A stretch of DNA of 64,000 nt, from the NCBI RefSeq assembly GCF_947495925.1, contig NZ_CANMAU010000001.1, forward strand, positions 310,001-374,000. The letters run 5' to 3'. Below the pieces are notes generated by a model. It searched no databases, was not told the DNA's origin, and saw nothing but the letters and a program-made list of their open reading frames with translations. This DNA comes from an uncultured Algibacter sp. GTDB lineage: Bacteria; Bacteroidota; Bacteroidia; Flavobacteriales; Flavobacteriaceae. The position numbers were made by a program, and so were the translations under genes. Shown here piece after piece: positions 35,227 to 42,934 of this stretch; position 1 is the stretch's first letter, and the number at the start of each line of letters is the position of its first letter.

Positions 35227-35355
35227 TTAGTCTTTTTTCTTAGGAGATTTAATAGTCTTTTTTAAGGTTTCCAAAAAACCTTGGTCTTTATCCTCTGGTT
35301 TTATTTTAACGTCCTCTTTTGGTCTTAGAGGGTCTTTATTCTTCTTCTTGCTCAT
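35227..35355 (-). CDS. 42-aa basic hypothetical protein, last gene of the transposon operon
   Basis: ATG at 35355, stop at 35227. The product is MSKKKNKDPLRPKEDV... and ends ETLKKTIKSPKKKD: 15 Lys/Arg of 42 residues, with clustered acidic residues in the middle. The start lies inside the end of the PIN gene (20-base overlap, different frame), which is the same overlapping style as the two upstream junctions. No family is recognised. Composition and the tidy overlap favour a real gene, but its size leaves doubt. Confidence 0.55.
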   Translation of the reverse strand: MSKKKNKDPLRPKEDVKIKPEDKDQGFLETLKKTIKSPKKKD

Positions 35356-36046
35356 TTGGTAAGGAAATGGCTTTTAAATTTACTTTTTTACTTGGTGTTC
35401 CTTCTTTTAAAATCACTTCTTTAGCTTCTTCAATTAAATATTGAGATTTTGCTTTATCGTGATAATAATTAGTTGCCGACTTATAAGGTTTTTCAAATAA
35501 ATGCCTATATGTTAAAGCACAAAACACATCTGACTTATTCGCTAACTGATAAAAGGTTTTATAATCTGCAGTTAGTATAACATCTGCTTTATTTGATGCG
35601 CCAGACATTATAATCATAAAATCTCTAGTAATCCATTCTCTAGCCATCATGAATTCGTGTGATTTAAACCCATATGATTCAGCTAGTTTATTAAGGGTTT
35701 TACTCCCAAGGTGTGGATATAATTGGTTATTAAACAAAAGGCTAGTTTCTAAATCAAAATCAACAAACTCAACATTTTCACTATCCAAAACCCTTAAAAT
35801 TTTCTTTATTTTTTCAGAATCATTTTCTCTAGTTAATATCTCGGATATAACGATTGAAGAAACCAAAAATTTTCTTGGTTTTTTATCACTTGCATTTGAG
35901 CTATTCAGATAGTCAATTAATTCTCGAGTAAATAATACTCTATCATCAGTAACACCTTCTTTTTCAGATGTAAAAAGAGCGAGGATTATGCTCGTATCAA
36001 GCATTATTACTTTCCAATCTAAAATACCTTTATCAATTATTGCCAT
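35336..36046 (-). CDS. PIN-domain protein carried by the transposon
   Basis: A 236-residue protein. The PIN ribonuclease core is visible: first acid in MLDTSIILALF near residue 17, second in SSIVISEILTREN near 71, then RDFMIIMSGASNKADVILTADYKTF near residues 142-165 with the last acids. About 65 residues after the core are extra and end in an acidic tail (PNEQEEE). PIN proteins are commonly toxins or RNA-processing nucleases. The start at 36046 overlaps the 247-aa gene by 14 bases; an ATG at 36004 (MLDTS) is an alternative. Confidence 0.75.
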   Translation of the reverse strand: MAIIDKGILDWKVIMLDTSIILALFTSEKEGVTDDRVLFTRELIDYLNSSNASDKKPRKFLVSSIVISEILTRENDSEKIKKILRVLDSENVEFVDFDLETSLLFNNQLYPHLGSKTLNKLAESYGFKSHEFMMAREWITRDFMIIMSGASNKADVILTADYKTFYQLANKSDVFCALTYRHLFEKPYKSATNYYHDKAKSQYLIEEAKEVILKEGTPSKKVNLKAISLPNEQEEE

Positions 36047-36776
36047 AAATTGCCTCTATTATACCGTCTAATGAGTTTAAATTGTTTATTTTTTCAAAAG
36101 GTATATATCCTTCATTTTTTAAATTTTCAGACAAAGTAAGCTTGCCTACCTTCTTAAAATCAATCATTTCAGCCTCAAGCACACTTCCTTTTTCAAATGT
36201 TCTTTTTATTCTGATTTTTACTGCCAATTTCTGAGTTCGATAAAAGTCTTTTAACTTTAAGTCTAAATCTTTAGATATTTTTATTTGATATGAATAACCA
36301 TCAATAATAATATGCTTGCTTTTGGAATTTAAAGTTTTACCACCTAGTTCAGATAAGTAGCCATATATTGTTTTTTGAGTATAGTAATACTTAATACTTT
36401 TTCCAGTTTTTATCTCATTAATAGACGCTATTTTATTTTTGTTTTCATCATAAGCATTAACATAAAACTTGCCGTCCATTACTTTTTTTAGTGTTTTTGC
36501 ATAATTTCTTTGCTCAAAATTTAAATCTTGAATAGATGCCCCTTCTATATTTCTATGAACAACTTTAAAACGCTCTAAATGAGTTTTATGGTCGCTTGAA
36601 AAATCCAATGCATAGCAATTTCCTCTTATACTACTTAAAGTGCATTTAACTCCATCTTTCAAGTCAATCGCTTTGTATAAGTCCTTTAATAACTCCGCAA
36701 TTAAGTTCATAGAAATTCCATTCTCAGCATTTAGAGAATGTTCTTTGTCGTCTATCTTTATTGAAAAATTATACAT
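36033..36776 (-). CDS. 247-aa protein of unknown function, translationally coupled to the transposase
   Basis: I do not recognise this family. It is a soluble protein with no signal or membrane segment. The N-terminal ~75 residues look like a small alpha/beta unit (YNFSIKIDDKEHSLNAENGI, ISMNLIAELLKDLYKAIDL, then CTLSSIRGNCYALDFSSD); the remainder is basic and beta-rich (KSIKYYYTQKTIYGYLSELGG, LAVKIRIKRTFEKG), as in nucleic-acid-binding OB-like folds. Its ATG lies inside the last codons of the transposase gene (8-base overlap), and its end overlaps the PIN gene. A partner or antidote of the PIN protein is a reasonable guess. Confidence 0.65.
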   Translation of the reverse strand: MYNFSIKIDDKEHSLNAENGISMNLIAELLKDLYKAIDLKDGVKCTLSSIRGNCYALDFSSDHKTHLERFKVVHRNIEGASIQDLNFEQRNYAKTLKKVMDGKFYVNAYDENKNKIASINEIKTGKSIKYYYTQKTIYGYLSELGGKTLNSKSKHIIIDGYSYQIKISKDLDLKLKDFYRTQKLAVKIRIKRTFEKGSVLEAEMIDFKKVGKLTLSENLKNEGYIPFEKINNLNSLDGIIEAIYGNN

Positions 36777-37707
36777 TCTTTATAAGGCTCTTATATGTTA
36801 ATTTTTGAGTTGCATTAGCAATGCATACATCAAATTTAGAACCATCAGTCATTTTTCTGTTATTGTACCTGAATGTGTATTCATTTACATATTTAGCTAA
36901 ATGCTTATCGCTTACATGATGGTAAATACCATCAATTCCTCTTTTTAATAACGACCAAAAATTTTCTATGTTGTTTGTGTGAACTGCACCGTCAACGTAT
37001 TGATTTGCAGAATGTTTGATAAATTGGTGATCGTATTCCTTAGCCAATATACGATAACTTTTCCATTCGTCAGTAAAAACTGTCGCTCCTTTCGATAGCT
37101 TGTTTTCTATTATCGGCATGATGGTTCTTGTTTTAGTATCAGCAACAGGTAAAGCATAAACCTTACCGTCTCTTTCTAAGATCCCTAATACAGGTGTCTT
37201 AGTTTTTGCGCTGCGTCCTTGCGTTCCTTTTATCCTTTTATTCATATGCTTGTTTTTTTCTTTTCCACCCATATAAGTTTCATCAATTTCAACAGCGTTT
37301 TTAAAAACCTCTTTAGTTGGCTCAAAAGATGTTCTAATTCTCGAAAGCATGAACCATGCGGTTTTCTGAGTTACTTTAATGTCTTTTGCTAATTGATGTG
37401 AAGAAATACCTTTTTTGTGTGCTGCAATTAAGTATATAGCAACAAACCACTTTCTTAAAGGGACTCTGCTATCTTCAAACATAGTGCCAACACGAACACT
37501 AAATTGTTTTCTACATTTAGAGCATTTCCAGTTTTTACGACCAGTAGTTAAACGATAAGCTTTGTCGTTTGCACAATATGGACATTCTACATCACCATTC
37601 CATTTAACCTTAGCTAAATAGTCTATACATTTTTCTTCTGTAGTGAAGTAATCAAGCAACTCAAATAAACTATCGAAATCTCTAATATTCATTGTTTTAG
37701 CACACAT
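36769..37707 (-). CDS. IS1595-family (ISXO2-type) transposase
   Basis: A 312-residue transposase starting at the ATG at 37707 (MCAKTMNIRDF); an upstream ATG at 37740 lies on the promoter side of the -7 box. The N-terminal zinc ribbon is CPYCANDKAYR...KCSKCRKQF, and the catalytic domain supplies Asp in AVEIDETYMGG, Asp in VFTDEWKSY and the Asn/Glu pair in HTNNIENFWSLLKRGI. All key residues are present and the frame is intact, so the enzyme is probably active. It heads an overlapping four-gene operon. Confidence 0.95.
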   Translation of the reverse strand: MCAKTMNIRDFDSLFELLDYFTTEEKCIDYLAKVKWNGDVECPYCANDKAYRLTTGRKNWKCSKCRKQFSVRVGTMFEDSRVPLRKWFVAIYLIAAHKKGISSHQLAKDIKVTQKTAWFMLSRIRTSFEPTKEVFKNAVEIDETYMGGKEKNKHMNKRIKGTQGRSAKTKTPVLGILERDGKVYALPVADTKTRTIMPIIENKLSKGATVFTDEWKSYRILAKEYDHQFIKHSANQYVDGAVHTNNIENFWSLLKRGIDGIYHHVSDKHLAKYVNEYTFRYNNRKMTDGSKFDVCIANATQKLTYKSLIKNV

Positions 37708-37729
37708 AATCTTATCTTTTAAGATATAG

Positions 37730-37760
37730 TAAATATACAATTTTATTTCTTAATTTACAA
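37730..37760 (-). promoter_or_regulatory. Transposase operon promoter
   Basis: On the minus strand, TTG, a 20-base spacer and TATATTTA (near-consensus TAnnTTTG), ending 22 bases before the ATG at 37707. Confidence 0.5.
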
Positions 37761-37779
37761 CTATAACATGTTATTATTG

Positions 37780-37787
37780 TATATTTG
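37780..37787 (+). promoter_or_regulatory. -7 box TATATTTG of the divergent small genes
   Basis: An exact TAnnTTTG, 4 bases before the ATG at 37792. The message would start at or next to the ATG. It is back-to-back with the transposase promoter. Confidence 0.6.
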
Positions 37788-37791
37788 TTTT

Positions 37792-38001
37792 ATGAGAACA
37801 TATAAAGAAAGACAAGAGGCTAAAAAGTATTACGTTTTATTAGAGAATAAAGACGTTTTAGGAGTTTTTGGAAGCTTAAAAAGTGTATGCGAATTTATTG
37901 GTGATAAGTTTCCTAGCTATTGGACTTTGGTTAGAAAAAAAACTAATAAATTTGAGTACGGTAATTATTCACTTCAAATTATAAAACACCATGTACAATA
38001 G
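37792..38001 (+). CDS. 69-aa hypothetical protein in the transposon
   Basis: The ATG at 37792 (MRTYKERQEAKKYYVLL) is chosen over an upstream frame, because it follows a perfect -7 box. The segment FGSLKSVCEFIGDKFPSYW, then TLVRKKTN...YGNYSLQII has the look of a small helix-turn-helix of the NUMOD (nuclease-associated modular) kind, so it may bind DNA, for instance the element's own promoter region. This is inference from pattern only. The stop overlaps the next gene by 11 bases. Confidence 0.6.
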   Translation: MRTYKERQEAKKYYVLLENKDVLGVFGSLKSVCEFIGDKFPSYWTLVRKKTNKFEYGNYSLQIIKHHVQ

Positions 38002-38140
38002 AGATTTAAACGACCCGAAAGAAATTAGAGTAGATTTAGAAGATGTTATTAGTAGAGTAGAATCTTTGGAAGGTGAAATTCACAACTACAAAAAGAAGAT
38101 TAAGCAGTTAGAAAGTTATATAGAAGAACATATTCATTAA
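37991..38140 (+). CDS. 49-aa coiled-coil hypothetical protein in the transposon
   Basis: ATG at 37991, TAA at 38138. The product (MYNRDLNDPKEIRVDLEDV..., VESLEGEIHNYKKKIKQLES) shows heptad spacing of Val/Leu/Ile over almost its whole length, so it is a short coiled coil. The stop is 3 bases from the right inverted repeat. It overlaps the preceding gene by 11 bases and is probably co-translated with it. The function is unknown. Confidence 0.6.
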   Translation: MYNRDLNDPKEIRVDLEDVISRVESLEGEIHNYKKKIKQLESYIEEHIH

Positions 38141-38143
38141 TTT

Positions 38144-38167
38144 GGGTTACATAAATATATCATTGCC
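38144..38167 (-). repeat. Right terminal inverted repeat of the IS1595-type element
   Basis: Ends ATATCATTGCC; exact 24-bp reverse complement of the left end at 35160-35183. Confidence 0.97.
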
Positions 38168-38175
38168 TTAATTTT
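38168..38175. repeat. Right target-site duplication TTAATTTT
   Basis: Identical to 35152-35159. Confidence 0.95.
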
Positions 38176-38268
38176 TTACTTTATTGCCTTAATATACTAG
38201 TGATGTTTAACAATAACCGAATGTTGCCAGAGTGCCCTACACCCCATAGAAGTAGTGGTTATTAATCC

Positions 38269-39477
38269 TTAAAAGATGGTATATCCTAAAATCAAAGAAA
38301 AACCTTTATAATTAGAAGTCAATTCAGGAGTTGAAAAAAGATCAGTAGAAGGCGTATCTAATCTAAACTCTATGCTATATTTATTATTATACTTATATCC
38401 AATACCACATGAAAAATATGTGCTATTTGTAATATCAAATTCTCTAATAAAAGGATTGATAAATATTGTATTGCTAAAATCTTGAATGAATTTTGAATTA
38501 AAAGGCACATCTAACACATAAAAACCGTTAATAAAAAGTTTAGACTTTTTACTTAGGAAAAAATAGTGACGAACTCCTAAACCAACTTCTAGAGACTGAT
38601 AATCAATTTTAGTCGGAATATTAAATCTGCCGCTTTCTTCTAATTCAGAATTAAACGAATTATAGTTCAGTTCAACAATAAAAGCCCACTTATTTTTATT
38701 AAATGGCAATATAAATTCTACTTCTAACCCTAATTCAAAATTAGTTTTAGTCCCAAAATCATAAGACTCTAAAACATCGTTATGCTTTATTGTAAATGAA
38801 TTATTGCTTAATCGTGGTTTTAAGCTAAGATTAAGCCAGTCTTTTTTACTATTATTTTCAAACGATACGGGTTTATAATTTTTACAATTGCTATACTTTA
38901 AAAAGACACTTACCAGGTCTTTTTTATTATATTCCACAAGCTCTATATCAGACAAGGTAATGACGTCACATTTTAAATTGTCCCATATTTGGCTCCTAAA
39001 AAATCTATTATACTTTATTTTACCTTCAGGAGTTTCATAACTATTAAAAATTAGTTGTTCTATTTCATTTTCGTTAACACTAAAAAAAAACCTCAAACCA
39101 TTAGCTCCATCATAAGAGTATAAATTAGCTTTCCCTTCCACAAGCACTTTTAAAAAAAGTTTCTCTTGCTTAAACTGGAGATTTCTTTCCGTACCTAAAT
39201 TTGAGGACTCTTCAATCTTAACATTAGCCTTTATATATTTTAAAACATTATATATTCCAAATTCTTTTAAATCTTTAACTCCAGTAGTCTTAACATCTCC
39301 ATTTAAGGAGTCTTTATACTTTAAATTAGAAGAGGCATGCGCTAGCCCTCTATCTTTAATAAAGCAATCTACCTTATTACCAGAATTATCAATAAAATAT
39401 CCTTCTTCAAAAGTGACTTGAGAAAAAATCGGAGATGAGACAAAAATTAGCGTAATCAGAACACATATATATTTCAT
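38269..39477 (-). CDS. Outer-membrane beta-barrel protein
   Basis: A 402-residue protein from the ATG at 39477: the signal peptide MKYICVLITLIFVSSPIFSQ directly follows, whereas the longer frame would put 31 residues before it. Residues ~22-180 are a soluble N-terminal domain common in Bacteroidota (FIDNSGNKVDCFIKDRG, KDLKEFGI). The C-terminal ~200 residues alternate polar and aromatic residues in barrel strands (FELGLEVEFILPF, WAFIVELNYNSF, LEVGLGVRHYFF, YFSCGIGYKYN) and end in an aromatic (GYTIF), as in outer-membrane barrels. The function is unknown. Confidence 0.75.
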   Translation of the reverse strand: MKYICVLITLIFVSSPIFSQVTFEEGYFIDNSGNKVDCFIKDRGLAHASSNLKYKDSLNGDVKTTGVKDLKEFGIYNVLKYIKANVKIEESSNLGTERNLQFKQEKLFLKVLVEGKANLYSYDGANGLRFFFSVNENEIEQLIFNSYETPEGKIKYNRFFRSQIWDNLKCDVITLSDIELVEYNKKDLVSVFLKYSNCKNYKPVSFENNSKKDWLNLSLKPRLSNNSFTIKHNDVLESYDFGTKTNFELGLEVEFILPFNKNKWAFIVELNYNSFNSELEESGRFNIPTKIDYQSLEVGLGVRHYFFLSKKSKLFINGFYVLDVPFNSKFIQDFSNTIFINPFIREFDITNSTYFSCGIGYKYNNKYSIEFRLDTPSTDLFSTPELTSNYKGFSLILGYTIF

Positions 39478-39746
39478 AGTCAAAAAAATATTGATTAAAG
39501 CATTGAACGAATATAGGTATTTTCTCACAAAAAAACTATTATAAAAACCTTTATTTAAGTATCCAATCACATTAACATTTTGTTATTTTCTTTAAATAGA
39601 GATTATAAGATGTTTGATTGTAAGTCTTCCCACTCTAAACGCGCACTTTTTAATTCTAAAATCATACAACACTTTAAAAACTCATAACATAGATAGAATT
39701 ATTTATCTTTTTTTAACTAAGTTTACAAGAAGCCCTTTATTATTAT

Positions 39747-40424
39747 ATGCTCAAATCATTAGTCAATTTATTTTTCCCAAAAGTCTGTTACGCCTGTCAT
39801 AATTTATTAGGAGATCATGAAGACACTATCTGCGTAACATGCAGACACGACTTACCAGTTACCAACTTTCATTTTGACAATAACAATCGTGTTGAAAAAA
39901 CACTGTATGGACGTGCTCAAATTAAAACAGGAACGGCACTTTTTAGATTTGAAAAAAAAGGGAACGTGCAACAACTTATTCATAACCTAAAATACAAAGG
40001 CTATGAAGATATAGGCTTTGTTTTAGGTAATTGGTTAGGAAGTGAATTAAAAACCCTAAAAATATATGAAGATGTTGACATGGTCATTCCGGTTCCTTTA
40101 CACAAAAAGAAACTAAAAAAGAGAGGCTATAACCAAGTTGCTAAATTTGGTCAGCAAATTGCTCAAAACTTAAAAGCTGATTATAGAGATGATTTACTAG
40201 TTAAAATAACCAATACCAGATCGCAAACTAAAAAAGGTCGTATTTCTAGATGGATAAATCCCGTAGAATTATTTGCTCTAAAAAACATGAATACTATTGA
40301 CGCAAAACATATCTTATTGGTTGATGATATTATTACTACAGGAGCCACACTTGAAGCTTGTATTCTAGTATTAAAGCAAATTAACAACGTTGAAATAAGT
40401 ATAGCCACTATGGCAATAGCCTAA
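39747..40424 (+). CDS. ComF family phosphoribosyltransferase-like protein
   Basis: A 225-residue ComF homologue. The N-terminal zinc-ribbon pair is CYACHNLL...CVTCRHDL, and the PRPP-binding loop is HILLVDDIITTGATLEAC near residue 190. It belongs to the ComFC family associated with DNA uptake in naturally competent bacteria and is also widespread elsewhere. It is followed 58 bases later by the Ig-like lipoprotein. Confidence 0.92.
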   Translation: MLKSLVNLFFPKVCYACHNLLGDHEDTICVTCRHDLPVTNFHFDNNNRVEKTLYGRAQIKTGTALFRFEKKGNVQQLIHNLKYKGYEDIGFVLGNWLGSELKTLKIYEDVDMVIPVPLHKKKLKKRGYNQVAKFGQQIAQNLKADYRDDLLVKITNTRSQTKKGRISRWINPVELFALKNMNTIDAKHILLVDDIITTGATLEACILVLKQINNVEISIATMAIA

Positions 40425-40482
40425 ATACTTAAGCGTTTATATCTTTAAAATTATGTAGGTTTGTAAAAATTTAAAATAGTTA

Positions 40483-42084
40483 ATGAGTAAGAGCCTTTCA
40501 AACTTTATTTTAGCGATTCTTATCGCCATTCTTTTTATAAACTGTGCCAATAGGGGCAGACCAGAAGGTGGCCCAAAAGATGAAACACCACCTGTTATTT
40601 TATCATCTTCACCCGAAAACTATTCAACCAATTTTGAAGGTAACGAAATCAAGGTATATTTTGATGAGTACATAAAAATTAAAGATTTACAAAAGCAACT
40701 CATCATTTCACCTCCAATGAAAACTCAACCCGAGGTTTCACCTTTAGGAGGTGCTAGTAAGTACATTACCATAAAAATTAACGACACCTTACAACCTAAT
40801 ACAACCTATGCCTTTAATTTTGGGAACAGTATAACTGATAATAATGAAGGAAACCCTTATCCATATTACCGTTATGTTTTCTCTACGGGCGACTATATTG
40901 ATTCGCTTACGGTTAACGGCCAAATCAGCGATGCACTTTTAACAAAGCCAGAAACTTTTGTAAATGTTGCCTTATACGAAGTAGATTCAACTTTTACCGA
41001 TTCTATTATTTATAAGGAAGTTCCAAAATATATTACCAATACACTAGATAGTGTTACCTCTTTCTCTATTGAAAATATTAAACCAGGTAAGTATTTGTTA
41101 ATGGCGTTGAAAGACGGTAATGGCGACAACACGTTTCAACAAAAAACCGATCAAATTGCCTTTCATAAAAATTTCATTGAAGTTCCAACCGATTCGTTGT
41201 ACACACTTAGATTATTTTCTGAAGAACCAGACTTTAAAGCAACCAGACCAAAACTGCTGTCTGGAGAAAAAATAGCTTTTGGTTATGAAGGAGATTTCAT
41301 GGATATGTCAATAAAAATTATTTCGGAAACCCCAGAAGATTTTGATTATAGAATTTTCAAAGACAAAGAAACAGATTCTTTACTGTATTGGTACAAACCA
41401 AAACTGGAGGTAGATTCTCTTGTTTTCAAAGTCACACATCCTAATTTAGAAAAAGAATTTACGGTAAGAATCAATGAACAAGAAAGGGACTCCTTATTGC
41501 TTTTTGCAGAACCTAATACCACTATAGGTATTGAAGAAAATTTTAAAATATCGGGTAATACACCTTTAGTTACTTTTGATGACTCTAAAGTCTTTATCAT
41601 GGATAAAGATTCATTAGAAGTCAATTTCACCACTAAATTTGACAGTATTAAAAATACTTATGCTTTTAATTTTGAAAAAACCGAGGCAAACTCCTATAAT
41701 ATAAAAATACTTCCTGAAGCACTTGTTGACTTTTTTGACAACAAAAATGACACACTTTTTTATTCATTAAGTACTAGGAAAGCCTCTGATTTTGGATATG
41801 TAAGATTTACATTAATTAATGCAGAACTCCCTGTAATAATTCAGTTAACAACTTCAAGCGGAGAAGTTAAAATAGAAAAAGTAGTATCTCAAGATGGTGA
41901 TATTGACTTTTTAAACGTATCACCGGGGATTTATTCGATACGAGTTATACACGACGCTAATAGTAATGGTAAATATGACACAGGTATCTACCTGAAAAAA
42001 ATCCAACCTGAGCGTGTTAGTCATTTTCAAGATATTGAGATTAGAGCCGATTGGGGAATTCAAGAAACTCTTCAATTTAATTAA
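40483..42084 (+). CDS. Ig-like domain-containing lipoprotein
   Basis: A 533-residue lipoprotein (lipobox Cys at residue 21, ILFINCAN). After the conserved GRPEGGPKDETPPVI segment comes a Big_5/SwmB-like Ig domain (SPENYSTNFEGNEIKVYFDE..., PNTTYAFNFGNSI), followed by further beta-sandwich repeats and ending in a CNA-B-like strand set (DINFLNVSPGIYSIRVIHDANSNGKYD). It is a standard, probably cell-envelope, protein of flavobacteria with an unknown role. The last 8 bases overlap the nitrilase gene. Confidence 0.82.
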   Translation: MSKSLSNFILAILIAILFINCANRGRPEGGPKDETPPVILSSSPENYSTNFEGNEIKVYFDEYIKIKDLQKQLIISPPMKTQPEVSPLGGASKYITIKINDTLQPNTTYAFNFGNSITDNNEGNPYPYYRYVFSTGDYIDSLTVNGQISDALLTKPETFVNVALYEVDSTFTDSIIYKEVPKYITNTLDSVTSFSIENIKPGKYLLMALKDGNGDNTFQQKTDQIAFHKNFIEVPTDSLYTLRLFSEEPDFKATRPKLLSGEKIAFGYEGDFMDMSIKIISETPEDFDYRIFKDKETDSLLYWYKPKLEVDSLVFKVTHPNLEKEFTVRINEQERDSLLLFAEPNTTIGIEENFKISGNTPLVTFDDSKVFIMDKDSLEVNFTTKFDSIKNTYAFNFEKTEANSYNIKILPEALVDFFDNKNDTLFYSLSTRKASDFGYVRFTLINAELPVIIQLTTSSGEVKIEKVVSQDGDIDFLNVSPGIYSIRVIHDANSNGKYDTGIYLKKIQPERVSHFQDIEIRADWGIQETLQFN

Positions 42085-42856
42085 TAGCAAAGGAATCTTT
42101 ATCATTTAAAAATTTAAGCTTGCTTCTGTAAGCTTCAACATGTCTTTTTTCTAAAGTCACAGTTTCAACTTGTTCCTTATTCGGGGTCATGGAAGTCTTC
42201 ACATTCCCTAAAACATCATAAACTGCAGAATGACCCGAATATTCACTATGTACACCATCCACTCCAACTCTGTTTACCCCAATACAATAACACATATTTT
42301 CAATTGCTCGAGCTTTCAATAAAGTATCCCAAGCGGACACTCTAGGTTTTGGCCAGTTAGCTACATAAATTAATACATCATAATCTTCTGTATTTCTTGC
42401 CCAAACAGGGAATCGCAAATCATAACAGATTAACGGACAGATTTTCCATCCCTTGTAATTTATAATTAGCTTTTCATTTCCAGCAGTATAAGTTTCATCT
42501 TCTCCAACCAAGGTAAAAGTATGCCGTTTATTATAGTAGGTGATGTTTCCAGAAGGCTCCACAAAGAGTAATCGATTATAAAAACTATTTTCATCAGCAA
42601 TAACTAGACTTCCTGTAATCGCTATATCTTTTTTTGAAGCTAAATCTTTCATCCACAAAACCGTTTCACCTTGCATAGATTCGGCAACAGCAGAAGCATT
42701 CATAGTAAAACCGCTTGTAAACATTTCGGGTAAAACAACTAAATCAACATCATCATTGATCTCCTCTATTTTTTTTGTGAAATTTAATCGATTTTGTTTT
42801 GGTTTTTCCCAAATCAAATCGGCCTGAATTAAAACAACCTTTAAGTGATTTTGCAT
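42077..42856 (-). CDS. Nitrilase-superfamily amidohydrolase (omega-amidase/YafV-like)
   Basis: A 259-residue carbon-nitrogen hydrolase. The Glu-Lys-Cys triad is visible: Glu in VVLPEMFTSGF near residue 43, Lys in YYNKRHTFTL near 111 and Cys in ICPLICYDLRFPVWARN near 145. The pattern fits omega-amidase of methionine-salvage side reactions (2-oxoglutaramate hydrolysis). The aminotransferase of the KAT/MtnE type nearby on the same strand (44092-45240) is the usual functional partner of omega-amidase, although a plus-strand gene lies between them. Confidence 0.88.
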   Translation of the reverse strand: MQNHLKVVLIQADLIWEKPKQNRLNFTKKIEEINDDVDLVVLPEMFTSGFTMNASAVAESMQGETVLWMKDLASKKDIAITGSLVIADENSFYNRLLFVEPSGNITYYNKRHTFTLVGEDETYTAGNEKLIINYKGWKICPLICYDLRFPVWARNTEDYDVLIYVANWPKPRVSAWDTLLKARAIENMCYCIGVNRVGVDGVHSEYSGHSAVYDVLGNVKTSMTPNKEQVETVTLEKRHVEAYRSKLKFLNDKDSFAIN

Positions 42857-42934
42857 GTCTTAAAATTACAATTTTATTAATAGGTCTAAAATAATTAAGT
42901 AATTTTAACCATATCCTAACTGCATTTATATTAT

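Larger units (their letters stand above)
35160..38167 (-). mobile_element. IS1595-family transposon with five non-transposase genes
   Basis: A 3,008-bp element with perfect 24-bp terminal inverted repeats beginning GGCAATGATATA, an intact ISXO2-type transposase and 8-bp direct repeats outside both ends. Simple IS1595 elements are about 0.7-1.1 kb; the extra ~2 kb carries a 247-aa unknown, a PIN-domain protein and a 42-aa basic protein downstream of and overlapping the transposase, plus two divergent tiny genes. Intact ends, intact ORFs and an exact duplication indicate recent movement. IS1595-family elements with passenger genes are known; I do not recognise this set. Confidence 0.95.

Noticed and set aside
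39614-39802. A 62-codon open frame before comF
   Set aside because: Overlaps the true comF start in another frame and has no protein-like pattern.
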